DNA of 64,000 nt from Xenorhabdus griffiniae. GTDB lineage: Bacteria > Pseudomonadota > Gammaproteobacteria > Enterobacterales > Enterobacteriaceae. The notes under the pieces are model-generated. The model did not search any database and was not told where the DNA came from. It saw only the letters and a list, made by a program, of their open reading frames with translations. Of the stretch, positions 40,391-51,607 are shown piece after piece. The position numbers and the translations under genes are program-made. The stretch covers positions 1 through 64,000 of the forward strand of contig NZ_JADEUF010000001.1 in NCBI RefSeq assembly GCF_015163655.1, read 5' to 3'. Position 1 is the first letter of the stretch; every line of letters begins with the position of its first letter.

Positions 40391-41617
40391 TCAGCCGCCG
40401 AAATCATCCAACATGATGTTTTCATCTTCTACGCCAAGATCTTTCAACATCTTAATGACCGCAGCGTTCATGACTGGAGGTCCACACATATAGAATTCAC
40501 AGTCTTCGGGCGCTGGATGATCTTTCAGGTAGTTCTCATACAGAACATTGTGGATAAAACCCGTATAGCCATCCCAATTATCTTCCGGCAGAGCATCTGA
40601 CAATGCCACGTGCCATGTGAAGTTCTCATTTTCCGCTGCCAACTTATCAAAATCTTCGGTATAGAACATTTCACGCTTAGAACGCGCACCATACCAGAAG
40701 GAGATTTTACGTTTGGAGTTTAAACGGTTAAGTTGGTCGAAGATGTGAGAACGCATTGGTGCCATACCTGCACCCCCGCCGATGAAGATCATTTCTGCAT
40801 CAGTGTCTTTCGCGAAGAATTCACCAAACGGGCCAGAGATCGTCACCTTATCACCTGATTTCAGCGACCAAATATAAGAAGACATGATACCCGGAGCAAC
40901 GTCTGGATTTCTTGGTGGAGGTGTTGCAATACGGACGTTCAGCATGATAATGCCATGCTCTTCTGGATAGTTCGCCATTGAATATGCACGAACCGTCGGC
41001 TCTTTGACTTCAGAGACATAACGGAACAGATTAAATTTATCCCAATCTTCACGATATTCTTGTGGAACATCATAATCCGCATAACGGGCAACGTGGGGCG
41101 GACATTCAATCTGAATGTAGCCACCAGCACGAAATGGCACCACTTCCCCATCAGGAATTTTCAGCTTCAATTCTTTAATGAAAGTCGCTTTGTTATCGTT
41201 GGAGATAACTTCACATTCCCACTTCTTAACACCGAAAATTTCCTCTGGCAGTTCGATTTTCAGGTCTTGTTTAACATTAACCTGACATGCCAATCGGCAG
41301 CCCTCTTTTGCTTCGCGCTTGTTGATGTGAGAAAGTTCCGTTGGCAAGATATCACCACCGCCTTCCTTAATTTTCACCCGGCACTGGCCACAAGAACCGC
41401 CACCACCACACGCAGAAGAAACGAAAATCCCCTGATTGGAAAGCATACCCAATAATTTATCGCCGGCAGGAGCAGAGAAACTTTTATCCTCATCGCCATT
41501 GATTTCAACTTTTATATCCCCGGTGTTTACTAACTTAGATTTTGCAAACAAAATCATGGCCGTTAGTACCAACACAATCAGGGTAAACATGACTACGCCT
41601 AGAATAATTATATCCAT
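40391..41617 (-). CDS. nqrF: Na+-NQR subunit F
   Basis: Electron-entry subunit that oxidises NADH. 408 residues: one N-terminal membrane helix, a 2Fe-2S ferredoxin domain (about 35-130; [13 protein letters not shown] and the later cysteine in GCRLACQ), an FAD domain with [12 protein letters not shown], and an NADH domain with [15 protein letters not shown] and the C-terminal [11 protein letters not shown]. The last residues [13 protein letters not shown] are typical. Sixth gene of the nqr operon. Confidence 0.97.
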   Translation of the reverse strand: MDIIILGVVMFTLIVLVLTAMILFAKSKLVNTGDIKVEINGDEDKSFSAPAGDKLLGMLSNQGIFVSSACGGGGSCGQCRVKIKEGGGDILPTELSHINKREAKEGCRLACQVNVKQDLKIELPEEIFGVKKWECEVISNDNKATFIKELKLKIPDGEVVPFRAGGYIQIECPPHVARYADYDVPQEYREDWDKFNLFRYVSEVKEPTVRAYSMANYPEEHGIIMLNVRIATPPPRNPDVAPGIMSSYIWSLKSGDKVTISGPFGEFFAKDTDAEMIFIGGGAGMAPMRSHIFDQLNRLNSKRKISFWYGARSKREMFYTEDFDKLAAENENFTWHVALSDALPEDNWDGYTGFIHNVLYENYLKDHPAPEDCEFYMCGPPVMNAAVIKMLKDLGVEDENIMLDDFGG

Positions 41618-41632
41618 GAATTCTTCTCGCCT

Positions 41633-42229
41633 TTAGAGCTGCACACCGGAAAAGGACATGAAGCCCAATGCCATCAAGCCGGTGGTGACAAAGGTGATCC
41701 CCAATCCTTTCAGACCTGCCGGAACATCCGCATATTTCATTTTTTCACGGATAGCAGCCATCAGAACAATTGCCAGCATCCAGCCCATACCTGAACCAAA
41801 ACCATATACGATGGACTCACTAAAGTTATAGTCACGCTGTGCCATAAATGAAACGCCACCGAAAATCGCACAGTTCACCGTAATCAACGGCAGGAAAATT
41901 CCCAACGCATTGTAAAGTGTCGGCACATAACGGTCTAAGATCATTTCCAGGATCTGTACCAATGCAGCAATAACACCAATAAAGGTAATGAAGTTCAGGA
42001 AGCTCAAATCCACCCCATCCATCAGCGCTCCATCACGGAGAACCAGATTGTAGACGAGGTTATTGGCAGGAACGGAAATTCCCAATACGACGGTTACAGC
42101 CACACCGAGGCCAAAGGCCGTCTTAACGTTCTTTGATACCGCCAAAAACGTACACATACCGAGAAAGAAAGATAACGCCATATTCTCGATAAAGACTGCG
42201 CGGACAAACAAACTAATATAATGCTCCAT
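41633..42229 (-). CDS. nqrE: Na+-NQR subunit E
   Basis: Integral membrane subunit with six helices that, with NqrD, forms the intramembrane iron site and part of the Na+ path. 198 residues. Helix-start cysteines are present in [14 protein letters not shown] and [14 protein letters not shown], the latter being the cysteine expected to ligate iron. 15 bases upstream of nqrF. Confidence 0.96.
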   Translation of the reverse strand: MEHYISLFVRAVFIENMALSFFLGMCTFLAVSKNVKTAFGLGVAVTVVLGISVPANNLVYNLVLRDGALMDGVDLSFLNFITFIGVIAALVQILEMILDRYVPTLYNALGIFLPLITVNCAIFGGVSFMAQRDYNFSESIVYGFGSGMGWMLAIVLMAAIREKMKYADVPAGLKGLGITFVTTGLMALGFMSFSGVQL

Positions 42230-42237
42230 TTTGTTTG

Positions 42238-42867
42238 TTACTCCTTCTCAACCTGCGCAGGCTTCAGAGTCCGTAAACCCCAAATCAGCATACCAATAAT
42301 GAAGAATGCGCTCGGTGCCAGCAGGAACAAGCCATTGGGTTGATACCAACCGCCATTCTTGACAGATTCCAGCACCGTAACACCGAACAATTTCCCTGAG
42401 CCAAACAGTTCACGCAAGAAACCAACCAGCAATAGAATGACGCCATAGCCCAAACCATTGCCGATACCATCCATAAAACTTTCAACCGGTGGTGCTTTCA
42501 TGGCATAGGCTTCAGCACGTCCCATAACAATACAGTTAGTGATGATAAGGCCCACAAACACCGATAGCTGTTTGGAAATTTCGTAGGCATAAGCCCGCAA
42601 GATCTGGTCTACGACGATAACCAAAGATGCAATGATCGCCATCTGTACGATGATTCGCACACTGCCAGGAATATAATTACGAATTAATGAAATAAAAAAG
42701 CTAGAAAACGCAGTTACCAGGGTAACTGCAATGGTCATGACTAACGCCGTTTCCAATTTGGTAGTCACAGCCAGCGCTGAACACACCCCTAAAACCTGCA
42801 ATGCAATGGGGTTATTATCAAACAACGGCCCAAGCAGGACTCGTTTTATTTCTTTACTATCAGCCAT
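42238..42867 (-). CDS. nqrD: Na+-NQR subunit D
   Basis: Integral membrane subunit homologous to NqrE in inverted topology and sharing the iron site. 209 residues; cysteines in [14 protein letters not shown] and [14 protein letters not shown] are the likely ligands. Its start overlaps the nqrC end by eight bases, and it ends eight bases before nqrE. Confidence 0.96.
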   Translation of the reverse strand: MADSKEIKRVLLGPLFDNNPIALQVLGVCSALAVTTKLETALVMTIAVTLVTAFSSFFISLIRNYIPGSVRIIVQMAIIASLVIVVDQILRAYAYEISKQLSVFVGLIITNCIVMGRAEAYAMKAPPVESFMDGIGNGLGYGVILLLVGFLRELFGSGKLFGVTVLESVKNGGWYQPNGLFLLAPSAFFIIGMLIWGLRTLKPAQVEKE

Positions 42868-43654
42868 CTTTCAAGGCTCCCTCACGTACTTTTTTCAGGA
42901 ACGGGCCAAAACCGTTATCACCCAACCAGAAATCAAACATATGCTGAACACCGTTAGAAGTCAGGGTTGCTCCGGACAGCCCATCTACACCGTAAGGGTT
43001 ATCACCGGCACCACCACGGACGATCTTAAGTGCCGGCATACCTTGCGGGTTATAGAGTTTTTTACCTACCCACTGCTTGCGCCACTGTGGGTTATCAACT
43101 TCACCACCCAAACCAGGGGTTTCACCATGAGAGTAGTAAGTGATGCCGTGAGATGTGACACCATCGATATCAATGGAAATAAAGGCATACATCATTGACC
43201 ACAGGCCAGAGCCGTATATTGGCAAAACCAGCTCCGTCGTTTTACCGCTCTCATCCTTAACCAAATAGATTTCGGCCATATTGGCGCGGCGGCGGATCTT
43301 CGCCAGATCTTGCTCTGGTAACAAAGCAACACTGGTTTCGTCACTGCGCAAAGCATTATTCAGGTCAAAATTACCCGTGCTTTCTTGCAACGTTGCTGTT
43401 TTCAAATCGAGCAATTCAGGCTGAATGCGGCTGTTATAGATTGCTTTGATTTCCGCCGCTGTCATGTCCGGTTTTAGCAAGCCCGCGACATCCAGAATAT
43501 TACGCTGCTTATCCAGCAGCTTCTGCTCTTGCTGCTGCGCTTTCAACCCTACGGCTGAACCGGCAACCACAATCGAACAGACAAGGCACAGCACAAAAAC
43601 AACGAGGAATGTTCTGCCGATGCTATCATTATTTTTTGGTTTATCATTAGCCAC
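42860..43654 (-). CDS. nqrC: Na+-NQR subunit C
   Basis: Periplasmic, membrane-anchored subunit carrying covalent FMN. 264 residues: one N-terminal helix (about 12-35) and a soluble FMN-binding domain. The flavinylation motif is SGATLTS (Thr near 229) close to the C-terminus, target of ApbE. Overlaps both nqrB and nqrD by eight bases, consistent with coupled translation. Confidence 0.96.
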   Translation of the reverse strand: MANDKPKNNDSIGRTFLVVFVLCLVCSIVVAGSAVGLKAQQQEQKLLDKQRNILDVAGLLKPDMTAAEIKAIYNSRIQPELLDLKTATLQESTGNFDLNNALRSDETSVALLPEQDLAKIRRRANMAEIYLVKDESGKTTELVLPIYGSGLWSMMYAFISIDIDGVTSHGITYYSHGETPGLGGEVDNPQWRKQWVGKKLYNPQGMPALKIVRGGAGDNPYGVDGLSGATLTSNGVQHMFDFWLGDNGFGPFLKKVREGALKDG

Positions 43655-44885
43655 GGGCTTTTCTCCGCTTAATATTGGCCTGTACGACCAGATAATCGAA
43701 CAGTGGCGCGAACAGATTAGCGAACAAAATCGCCAACATCATTCCTTCTGGATACGCTGGGTTTACCACCCTGATCAAAATACACATAGCCCCGATCAGA
43801 ATGCCATATGCCCATTTTCCTTTATCCGTAAACGCTGCGGAGACAGGATCAGTCGCCATAAAGATCATACCGAAAGCGAAGCCTCCCAGAACCATATGCC
43901 AGTACCACGGCATAGCGAACATGGGGTTAGTGCCAGAACCAATTGCATTAAACAGATAAGACGTCGCAATCATGCCTAGCATCACACCAGCAACAATGCG
44001 CCATGAAGCAATACGGGCAAACAGAATGATGGCACCACCAATAAAAATCATCAAAGTGGATACTTCACCGATTGAACCAGGAATGTTACCAAGGAAAGCA
44101 TCCATCCAGGTGATTGGCTGTCCGGTAATGGTATTGATCAGGCCGTGACTACCCGCAGTGGCCCATTGGGATAACGGCGTTGCGCCAGAAAAACCATCAG
44201 CCGCAGTCCAAACCAAATCACCTGAAATCTGTGCCGGATAAGCAAAGAACAGGAAAGCACGTCCCGCCAAGGCTGGGTTTAGGAAGTTACGCCCCGTACC
44301 ACCAAAGATTTCTTTCGCAATCACCACGCCGAAAGTAATCCCCAAAGCCGCCTGCCACAATGGCAGTGTTGGTGGAACAATCAATGCGAACAGAATGGAG
44401 CTAACAAAGAAACCTTCATTGATTTCATGTTTACGGATAATGGCAAACAAAACTTCCCAGAAACCACCTACGACGAACACAACCGCATAAATTGGCAGGA
44501 AGTAAGCCGCTCCCAATAGCATTTTACTGCCCCATCCTGCATCTGGTGTTAATGACGCACCAAGATACTGGGCCAGCATATAATGCCAATCAGAAGCCAG
44601 AACCTGCTGTAAGGCATCTCCGTTATATAAATGAGTCAGAGCAGGTATTGCCTGATTTCCGACGTTATACATGCCCCAAAACATCGCAGGGAAAACTGAC
44701 AGCCACACCAGGATCATCATGCGCTTGAGATCGATGGCATCACGGACATGGGCATTCCCTTTTGTCACGGTGCCCTGCGTATAGAAAACGGTGCTTACTG
44801 CCTCATAGAGAGGATAATACTTCTCCAGTTTGCCACCGGCCTCAAAGTGGTGCTCTACTTTTTCAAATAAATTTTTCAGGCCCAT
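43647..44885 (-). CDS. nqrB: Na+-NQR subunit B
   Basis: Large membrane subunit with ten helices that binds FMN covalently, binds riboflavin and passes electrons to ubiquinone. 412 residues. The flavinylation motif is SGATPLSQ (Thr near 236); [25 protein letters not shown] and [13 protein letters not shown] are conserved blocks. Begins three bases after nqrA ends. Confidence 0.97.
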   Translation of the reverse strand: MGLKNLFEKVEHHFEAGGKLEKYYPLYEAVSTVFYTQGTVTKGNAHVRDAIDLKRMMILVWLSVFPAMFWGMYNVGNQAIPALTHLYNGDALQQVLASDWHYMLAQYLGASLTPDAGWGSKMLLGAAYFLPIYAVVFVVGGFWEVLFAIIRKHEINEGFFVSSILFALIVPPTLPLWQAALGITFGVVIAKEIFGGTGRNFLNPALAGRAFLFFAYPAQISGDLVWTAADGFSGATPLSQWATAGSHGLINTITGQPITWMDAFLGNIPGSIGEVSTLMIFIGGAIILFARIASWRIVAGVMLGMIATSYLFNAIGSGTNPMFAMPWYWHMVLGGFAFGMIFMATDPVSAAFTDKGKWAYGILIGAMCILIRVVNPAYPEGMMLAILFANLFAPLFDYLVVQANIKRRKARG

Positions 44886-44888
44886 GAA

Positions 44889-46232
44889 TTACCCTTCCAG
44901 CTCAATCTTAGTCAGCACTTCACGCAGTACTGGACCGTACTCATATTTGCCTGGACAAACATAGGTACATAATGCCAAATCTTCTTCATCCAGCTCCAGA
45001 CAACCCAGCGCCTGAGCGCTATCAGTATCACCTGCAAGCAAATCACGCAGCAGATGAGTTGCCATGATATCCAGTGGCATGACACGCTCATAGTTGCCAA
45101 TGGGCACCATAGAACGTTCTCCACCGTTTGTTGTGGTTGAGAAAGCAAAACGTTTCTTTTTCAGGAAGTGGCCGATTGTGGTACGGGTAATCGAGAACTT
45201 ATTCGCGCCCGGCGCAATCCAACCAAACAGCTCCTTTTCCCGCCCTTCAGCAAGTACAGAAACTAACGTATGGAAGCGGCCAAGATAATGGCGAACGTCA
45301 TCGGATTTTGTACCATAGAGTACGGAACCAGAAACAATACGGTTTTCACCCTCTTGCAACTGATTTTGCGTCAATTCCAGCAAATCAGCCCCCAACCGAG
45401 TACGTATCAAGCGCGGTGATTTAACCTGTGGCCCTGCCAGGGATACCACACGATCAGTATAAAGCTCACCCGTGGTAAACAATTTGCCGATAGCAATGAC
45501 ATCCTGATAACCCAGATGCCAAACCGTTTTTTGAGCACTAACAGGTTCAATAAAATGAATATGCGTACCTGCCAAACCCGCTGGATGGGGGCCAGAAAAC
45601 TGGTTATAGGTGATTTGAGCGTTATTTCCCACTGTTGGAATATTTCCAGCGCCGTGGCAAACGTGGATTTTCCCCTCTGTCAATCTTGACAGAACATTCA
45701 GACCATCAACAAAAGCCTCTTCCTGAATTGCGATAACGACGAGTGGATCAGCAGCCAGTGGCTGGGTATCCATTGCCGTAATGAAGATTGCCTTTGGTGT
45801 GGAACCGGGAACAGGGGTACGGCTGAAAGGACGTGTACGCAACGCTGTCCATAATCCTGACGCCAGCAGATTTTTCTCTACTTGTTCACGGCTTAAGCCA
45901 GTAAGTTCGGCACGCTCATAGCGATCAAATGTGACTTTCTCATCGCCATTCACTTCAATAACAACGGATTGCAAAACACGACGTTCACCACGTCCAATAG
46001 TGACAACTTTCCCGCTTGCGGGACTAGTGAAAACAACCCCTGGATTCTTCTTATCTTCAAAAAGAATTTGCCCTTTTTTGACATGCTCACCTTCCTTAAC
46101 CAGCATAGAAGGACGCATTCCAACATATTCTTCACCGAGTAAAGCAACATGGCGAATTGCCGGACCATCTTCTATAACTTGGGCAGGCGCTCCTGCTATT
46201 GGGAGGTCGAGTCCTTTTTTAATTTTAATCAT
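44889..46232 (-). CDS. nqrA: Na+-NQR subunit A
   Basis: Cytoplasmic subunit that contributes to the quinone site. 447 residues, starting [16 protein letters not shown], with the hybrid-motif-like domain [20 protein letters not shown] and SPASGKV, and [13 protein letters not shown]. First gene of the operon; its promoter should lie in the 560-base gap to yafJ, where I see no clear regulator site. Confidence 0.97.
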   Translation of the reverse strand: MIKIKKGLDLPIAGAPAQVIEDGPAIRHVALLGEEYVGMRPSMLVKEGEHVKKGQILFEDKKNPGVVFTSPASGKVVTIGRGERRVLQSVVIEVNGDEKVTFDRYERAELTGLSREQVEKNLLASGLWTALRTRPFSRTPVPGSTPKAIFITAMDTQPLAADPLVVIAIQEEAFVDGLNVLSRLTEGKIHVCHGAGNIPTVGNNAQITYNQFSGPHPAGLAGTHIHFIEPVSAQKTVWHLGYQDVIAIGKLFTTGELYTDRVVSLAGPQVKSPRLIRTRLGADLLELTQNQLQEGENRIVSGSVLYGTKSDDVRHYLGRFHTLVSVLAEGREKELFGWIAPGANKFSITRTTIGHFLKKKRFAFSTTTNGGERSMVPIGNYERVMPLDIMATHLLRDLLAGDTDSAQALGCLELDEEDLALCTYVCPGKYEYGPVLREVLTKIELEG

Positions 46233-46339
46233 AAGATTTGCACAAGTTTATCAGTTAAATCATATACTACAGATTACCTTGCGGTATTTCCGTTAGGTAA
46301 TGCAGCGACTCTAATAATACAAAAAACCTTGAGCAATAT

Positions 46340-46624
46340 ATGTCTCAAGTTATTCACTCCGATAATCGTTACAAAGTTTCTCTGAATTTTCGCCGGGGTA
46401 ATTCTAACACCTCCCCCACTGACTGTCTGATTAATCAAGTGACACAGTTCAAGCAAATAAAAATAATTTCTCTGCTAAACCGTCAACCATTCGATAAAAA
46501 CGAATATTTCTATCACTTTTCTCTACGTCAGGGCGGTTTTCAATCAAAAATTAATTACCGCGCCATTAATCTGAGTTTTTCCAACGAGTTCGATAAATCA
46601 AAAGGATATGCCGGCAGGAATTGA
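46340..46624 (+). CDS. Doubtful short open frame upstream of nqrA
   Basis: A 94-residue open frame in the nqrA-yafJ gap. It has no recognisable domain, signal peptide or strong ribosome-binding site, and it covers the region expected to hold the nqrA promoter. Listed only because the 560-base gap has no other candidate gene; probably not expressed. Confidence 0.15.
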   Translation: MSQVIHSDNRYKVSLNFRRGNSNTSPTDCLINQVTQFKQIKIISLLNRQPFDKNEYFYHFSLRQGGFQSKINYRAINLSFSNEFDKSKGYAGRN

Positions 46625-46676
46625 TGAAAGCGGCACCATCAAAGAACGACGATGGCTTGTTTTGGCAACAATAACA

Positions 46677-46738
46677 GCCCGCCTATGCGTAATTTGCTCA
46701 AAATAGCATTCCTGCCACAGTTAACATAATAGGCGGGC
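46677..46738. repeat. Inverted repeat downstream of yafJ
   Basis: Perfect 10-bp arms GCCCGCCTAT (46677-46686) and ATAGGCGGGC (46729-46738) enclose 42 bases. It lies 54 bases past the yafJ stop, in the nqrA-yafJ gap. It could be a terminator with a long loop or ends of a small lost element. Confidence 0.5.
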
Positions 46739-46791
46739 CATATGTTATTAATGTAAAAACAGAAAACCAATCACCCTTTTGGAACCACAAA

Positions 46792-47559
46792 TCAAATTAT
46801 TCTCTCTCCAAGATGAAATAGCACATAGTCACCTGATTCAATACGGTGCCAAACTTCATTTTCGGTTAAAGGTTGGGTGGCAATCACGGATACGACATCC
46901 CCTGGCTGGGTGTGCTGCTGGAAATCGATTTCAACATCCTGATCGAGTAATTTAGCCCTGCCGAAAGGGGCACGACGAGTAATCCAATGCAATTGCGTCG
47001 AACAGTAAGCCATAACGAACTGCCCGTCTGACAACAGCATATTGAAAACACCTTTCTTTCTCAGTTGATCCACCAGGGAAGCAATAAATTTAAACACCGC
47101 AGACCAATTGGAAGGTCGCTTGGGATATTTCAACGATAGTTGATGCAATATCCAGCAAAATGCCCATTCACTGTCTGTCTCACCCACCGGCCGGTAATTA
47201 CCCGTTTTCAGCTTACTGTATCCCTTAAGTTGACCATTATGGGCGTAAGTCCAATACCTTCCCCACAGTTCACGGGTAAAGGGATGGGTATTAACCAGGG
47301 AAACATTACCACTGTTTGCCTGACGAATATGGGCGACAATCACTTCTGATTTGATCGGATAGCCTTGTACAAATCGAGCTACAGGTGAATAGCAACTGGA
47401 TTGGTGATCTTTAAACGTCCGGTATCCCAATCCCTCATAGAAGGTAACTCCCCAACCATCCTTATGTGGGCCGGTATGTCCGCCACGCTGAATGAGACCA
47501 CTCAAACTAAATACGATATCTGTTGGCACGTTGGCACTCATGCCAAGTAATTCACACAT
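46792..47559 (-). CDS. yafJ: Class II glutamine amidotransferase YafJ
   Basis: Predicted Ntn-hydrolase of the GATase-2 type; substrate not established. 255 residues equal E. coli YafJ. Met1 is followed by the nucleophile Cys2 (MCELLGMSAN); RGGHTGPHKDGWGVTFYEG, AHIRQANSGNVSLVNTHPF and TDSEWAFCWIL are the usual glutaminase-domain blocks. No synthase domain is attached. Lies 23 bases downstream of gmhA, likely the same transcript. Confidence 0.9.
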   Translation of the reverse strand: MCELLGMSANVPTDIVFSLSGLIQRGGHTGPHKDGWGVTFYEGLGYRTFKDHQSSCYSPVARFVQGYPIKSEVIVAHIRQANSGNVSLVNTHPFTRELWGRYWTYAHNGQLKGYSKLKTGNYRPVGETDSEWAFCWILHQLSLKYPKRPSNWSAVFKFIASLVDQLRKKGVFNMLLSDGQFVMAYCSTQLHWITRRAPFGRAKLLDQDVEIDFQQHTQPGDVVSVIATQPLTENEVWHRIESGDYVLFHLGERII

Positions 47560-47582
47560 TGCCTACCCCTAACAAACTACAA

Positions 47583-48164
47583 TCAGGCTTTTACCATCTC
47601 TTTTTCAATTAATTGAATCAAGATATGAATGACTTTAATGTGAATTTCCTGAATACGATCTGCATAACCAAAATGTGGTACTCGAATTTCAACATCTGCT
47701 GTTCCTGCCATTTTTCCGCCATCCTTGCCAGTCAGTGTAATGACTTTCATACCTTTGGCACGGGCGGCTTCAACGGCTTTAATGATGTTGCCAGAGTTTC
47801 CAGAAGTTGAAATACCCAGCAGGACATCGCCTTTTTGACCGACCGCTTCAACATAACGGGAAAATACATAGTCATAACCAAAGTCATTGCTTACGCAAGA
47901 TAAGTGGCTAGGATCAGAAATCGCAATGCCCGGGTATCCCGGACGATTTTCACGGTAGCGGCCTGTCAATTCTTCCGCAAAATGCATGGCATCACAATGT
48001 GAGCCACCATTACCACAGGAAAGCACTTTTCCTCCTGCCTTGAATGAATCAGCCAGCAAAACCGCAGCTTTTTGAATGGCGTCGATATTTGCATCATCAT
48101 TGAGGAAGTTAGCCAACGTATCTGCGGCTTCGGATAATTCACTGCGGATCAGTTCTTGATACAT
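47583..48164 (-). CDS. gmhA: Sedoheptulose-7-phosphate isomerase GmhA
   Basis: First step of ADP-heptose synthesis for the lipopolysaccharide inner core. From ATG 48164 it has 193 residues (E. coli 192). SIS-fold blocks are [27 protein letters not shown] split around the zinc/catalytic residues, [13 protein letters not shown], and [15 protein letters not shown]. An ATG nine bases upstream sits too close to the GGAG sequence to be preferred. Confidence 0.96.
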   Translation of the reverse strand: MYQELIRSELSEAADTLANFLNDDANIDAIQKAAVLLADSFKAGGKVLSCGNGGSHCDAMHFAEELTGRYRENRPGYPGIAISDPSHLSCVSNDFGYDYVFSRYVEAVGQKGDVLLGISTSGNSGNIIKAVEAARAKGMKVITLTGKDGGKMAGTADVEIRVPHFGYADRIQEIHIKVIHILIQLIEKEMVKA

Positions 48165-48367
48165 GGAACTCATACTCCTGAAAAGTCTTCGGGATTAATA
48201 ATGTCAGCCAACAAGTGTAACGGATTCCCCTATCTGAAAGAAGATATCATCACATCTTGAAAGAATTATCGTTTGCAAAACCAACACAACTTTGTGAGCC
48301 AGATTGTAATTAAGATGTAAACATATTGATAAATGCGTTTTCCTCATCTAAAAAAGAAGAACATCAC

Positions 48368-48384
48368 AACAGGTCAGACCTCTG
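48368..48384. promoter_or_regulatory. FadR-type operator before fadE
   Basis: AGGTCAGACCT contains the FadR core GGTC-N-GACC (48372-48380), centred about 43 bases before the fadE start. FadR represses fadE in E. coli. Confidence 0.65.
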
Positions 48385-48417
48385 ACAACTCAACCTGAGA
48401 TTTACAGGAGTTTTACT

Positions 48418-50865
48418 ATGACCGCTTTCAGCATTATCTTATTTTTAGTCTTGATTGGCGGGCTTTGTTACCACAAAGTCAGCTTGACACTCAGCAGCTT
48501 GCTGCTTGTTGCCTATACGTTCGTTATGAGTATAACTGGCCTTTGGAGTTATTGGTTGTTGTTACCACTGGCTATCATCCTGTTCCCTCTTGTCTTTACA
48601 CCTGTACGTATATCTTTATTCTCTGCGCCTGGCCTAAAAGCCTTCCGTAAGGTTATGCCAAGCATGTCCAAAACAGAGAAAGAAGCCATTGATGCAGGGA
48701 CGACATGGTGGGAAGGCGATCTATTCCGTGGTAACCCTGACTGGCAAAAACTGCATAACTATCCAAAACCGCAGTTAACTGCTGAGGAACAAGCATTTAT
48801 TGATGGTCCGGTAGAAGAAGCCTGCCGCATGGCAAATGATTTCCAAATCACCCACGAACTGGCTGACTTACCACCAGAGCTTTGGGCCTACCTGAAAGAA
48901 CATCGTTTCTTTGCCATGATCATCAAGAAAGAATATGGTGGTCTGGAGTTTTCCGCTTACGCCCAATCTCAGGTATTGCAAAAACTGGCTGGTGTATCGG
49001 GTATTCTGGCAATTACTGTTGGCGTGCCTAACTCTCTGGGGCCGGGTGAATTGCTGCAACACTATGGCACAGACGAACAGAAAAAACGTTATTTGCCGGG
49101 CCTGGCCCGTGGTGAAGAGATCCCCTGCTTTGCTTTGACCAGCCCAGAAGCCGGTTCAGATGCAGGAGCTATTCCTGATACGGGTGTTGTCTGTATGGGA
49201 GAATGGCAAGGTGAACAAGTGCTTGGTATACGCCTGAACTGGAATAAGCGTTACATCACCCTTGCTCCTATCGCCACCGTGCTGGGATTAGCATTTAAAC
49301 TGTATGATCCTGATCATCTGTTGGGTGATACCGAATCATTAGGCATTACCTGTGCCTTAATCCCAACCAATACACCGGGCGTTGAAATTGGTCACCGCCA
49401 TTTCCCTCTGAATATCCCATTCCAGAATGGCCCAACGCGGGGTAAAGATATTTTTGTTCCTATCGACTACATCATTGGTGGGCCAAAAATGGCAGGCCAA
49501 GGCTGGCGTATGCTGGTTGAATGTCTGTCTGTTGGTCGTGGCATTACCTTGCCATCCAACGCAACAGGGGGATTAAAAAGTGCAGCTATGGCTATCGGTG
49601 CTTATTCCTATATTCGCCGTCAATTCAAGTTGCCTATCGGTAAAATGGAAGGTATCGAAGAGCCATTGGCACGTATCGCGGGTAATGCTTACGTGATGGA
49701 TGCGGCTGCGACCATGATCACCAGTGGTATCATGTTGGGCGAAAAACCTTCAGTTCTGTCTGCTATCGTGAAATACCATTGTACGCACAGAGGCCAACGT
49801 TCCATTATTGATGCGATGGATATCGCTGGCGGCAAAGGTATCTGTCTTGGGCCATCTAACTTCCTTGCCCGCGGTTATCAAGGTGCACCCATTGCTATCA
49901 CCGTTGAAGGTGCGAACATCCTGACCCGCAGCATGATCATCTTTGGTCAGGGTGCAATCCGCTGCCATCCTTATGTACTGGCTGAAATTGCCGCAGCAGA
50001 AAGCAACAATGTGAAACACTTTGACAAAGCGCTGTTTGGTCACTTAGGCCATGTTGCCAGTAACACCCTACGCAGCCTGTGGCTTGGTATCACCAAAGGC
50101 AGAACCAGCCGTTCACCAGTCAATGATGCAACTCGCCGTTACTACCAACAAATCAACCGCTTAAGCGCCAACCTTGCCCTGCTCTCTGATGTTTCAATGG
50201 GCGTATTGGGAGGCAGCCTGAAACGCCGTGAACGCATTTCAGCACGTTTGGGGGACATTCTGAGTCAAATCTTCCTGGCTTCTGCCACGTTGAAACGCTA
50301 TGAAGACGAAGGACGCCAGAAAGAAGATTTTCCATTGGTGCAATGGGCAGTAGAAGATAGTCTGAATCAGGCTGAACAGGCTATGAATGACTTGCTGCGC
50401 AATTTCCCTAACCGTTTGGTTGCAGGTTTGATGCGATTGATTATTTTCCCATTGGGACGTGTACATACCGCACCAGCCGATAAATTGGATCACAAACTGG
50501 CTCAGATATTACAGACTCCTTCCGCAACTCGTAGCCGGATTGGACGTGGGCAATATCTGACACCAAGCAAACATAACCCTCACGGGTTACTGGAAGAAGC
50601 ATTGCACGATATCATCGCCGCAGAGCCAATCCATGTTCGCTTGAGCCGCGAAGCAGGTAAGAATCTGAGCTTCACCCGCCTGGATAAATTAGCTGAACAG
50701 GCTCTGGCTGAGAACAAAATCACTCAGGAAGAAGCAGATATCCTGAAACGTGCTGAAAACAGCCGATTGCGTTCAATCAATGTTGATGAATTTGAGCCGG
50801 ATGCATTTGCTGTACCCCATTCAGCAAAAAAGCCTGGCAGTCAGTGTCAAGATAAAGCCGCCTGA
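48418..50865 (+). CDS. fadE: Acyl-CoA dehydrogenase FadE
   Basis: FAD enzyme that makes trans-2-enoyl-CoA, first step of fatty-acid beta-oxidation, inner-membrane associated. 815 residues (E. coli 814). Two N-terminal membrane helices (about 1-60), then the dehydrogenase domain (about 80-550) with [34 protein letters not shown] and [16 protein letters not shown], and a FadE-specific C-terminal extension. Preceded by CAGGAGTTTTACT. Confidence 0.97.
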   Translation: MTAFSIILFLVLIGGLCYHKVSLTLSSLLLVAYTFVMSITGLWSYWLLLPLAIILFPLVFTPVRISLFSAPGLKAFRKVMPSMSKTEKEAIDAGTTWWEGDLFRGNPDWQKLHNYPKPQLTAEEQAFIDGPVEEACRMANDFQITHELADLPPELWAYLKEHRFFAMIIKKEYGGLEFSAYAQSQVLQKLAGVSGILAITVGVPNSLGPGELLQHYGTDEQKKRYLPGLARGEEIPCFALTSPEAGSDAGAIPDTGVVCMGEWQGEQVLGIRLNWNKRYITLAPIATVLGLAFKLYDPDHLLGDTESLGITCALIPTNTPGVEIGHRHFPLNIPFQNGPTRGKDIFVPIDYIIGGPKMAGQGWRMLVECLSVGRGITLPSNATGGLKSAAMAIGAYSYIRRQFKLPIGKMEGIEEPLARIAGNAYVMDAAATMITSGIMLGEKPSVLSAIVKYHCTHRGQRSIIDAMDIAGGKGICLGPSNFLARGYQGAPIAITVEGANILTRSMIIFGQGAIRCHPYVLAEIAAAESNNVKHFDKALFGHLGHVASNTLRSLWLGITKGRTSRSPVNDATRRYYQQINRLSANLALLSDVSMGVLGGSLKRRERISARLGDILSQIFLASATLKRYEDEGRQKEDFPLVQWAVEDSLNQAEQAMNDLLRNFPNRLVAGLMRLIIFPLGRVHTAPADKLDHKLAQILQTPSATRSRIGRGQYLTPSKHNPHGLLEEALHDIIAAEPIHVRLSREAGKNLSFTRLDKLAEQALAENKITQEEADILKRAENSRLRSINVDEFEPDAFAVPHSAKKPGSQCQDKAA

Positions 50866-50891
50866 ATACTGACGAAACTAACGGTTTAATA

Positions 50892-50925
50892 AAGCCTGTA
50901 TTGTATTTATATGCAATACAGGCTT
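50892..50925 (+). terminator. Terminator of fadE
   Basis: Perfect 12-bp stem AAGCCTGTATTG/CAATACAGGCTT with a 10-nt loop, 27 bases past the stop codon. Confidence 0.75.
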
Positions 50926-50970
50926 ACTCATCATACTGTTAATATTTTCATTACAAAACAATAACATAAC

Positions 50971-51462
50971 CTAGTACAATGGTCTAAAGAAATTCATTGG
51001 CAAAAGCCGGCCAACATAAGGGATAAAATTTCTAGACAAATTAGATGGGGGTTTATAGTGACCGCTATCGTTAGTCCACCACTTCAATTCACCACCACCA
51101 CCAAATTCAGCTTTACCTGCATAGTAAACCGCTATATTGTCATCAAAACTTTCACCTTGTCTTTGATAGTGATAATAAGTTAACGATGAGTGCCCATAAG
51201 TGGGGAATTTCGCCATACGAATAATTCCAGGTTCATCTATCCGATTGACAAAAACATAACATCCTATTGGCTTTGTTTCTTCTTGAGTTTTCATATTGAT
51301 TAATACGTACCGACCCCACTCAGTTGGATGGAGCCGTAGCTCATAAATGTTACGATCATCAGCTTTTTTCCAAGCTGGCATTTGATTAGGTAAAGCCTTT
51401 AGTTCAACGAGTTTTTTAGATAATTCGAAAACTTTATTATGAAGTTTATCTTTATCTTTCAT
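50971..51462 (-). CDS. Uncharacterised SGHY-motif protein
   Basis: Not recognised. The 163-residue product has no signal peptide or membrane helix. The N-terminal third is lysine- and leucine-rich and probably helical; the middle resembles a beta-rich domain (YELRLHPTEWGRYVLINM, IGCYVFVNR, AKFPTYGHSSLTYYHY); the C-terminal part has a striking aromatic/glycine motif FGGGGELKWWTNDSGHYKP (about residues 121-139). Similar G-x-L-x-W-x-N-x-SGHY-x-P stretches, from memory, end some putative secreted or toxin-associated proteins, but I cannot assign a function. Monocistronic, between fadE and lysA; spacing and AT content suggest an accessory insertion. A good Shine-Dalgarno (AGGAGTAAT) precedes ATG 51462. 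Confidence 0.65.
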   Translation of the reverse strand: MKDKDKLHNKVFELSKKLVELKALPNQMPAWKKADDRNIYELRLHPTEWGRYVLINMKTQEETKPIGCYVFVNRIDEPGIIRMAKFPTYGHSSLTYYHYQRQGESFDDNIAVYYAGKAEFGGGGELKWWTNDSGHYKPPSNLSRNFIPYVGRLLPMNFFRPLY

Positions 51463-51607
51463 AATATTACTCCTTGAATGATTGTGTTAAGCGCCATTTT
51501 TTCATTAACAGAAATTGTGGATGCCAAGCTTATCTCAATAAAAACCCTTGGATTATGACTTCAAACACTTTCGGTGGTTCACCGATATTTTTTGCTTCGT
51601 TTTTTAT

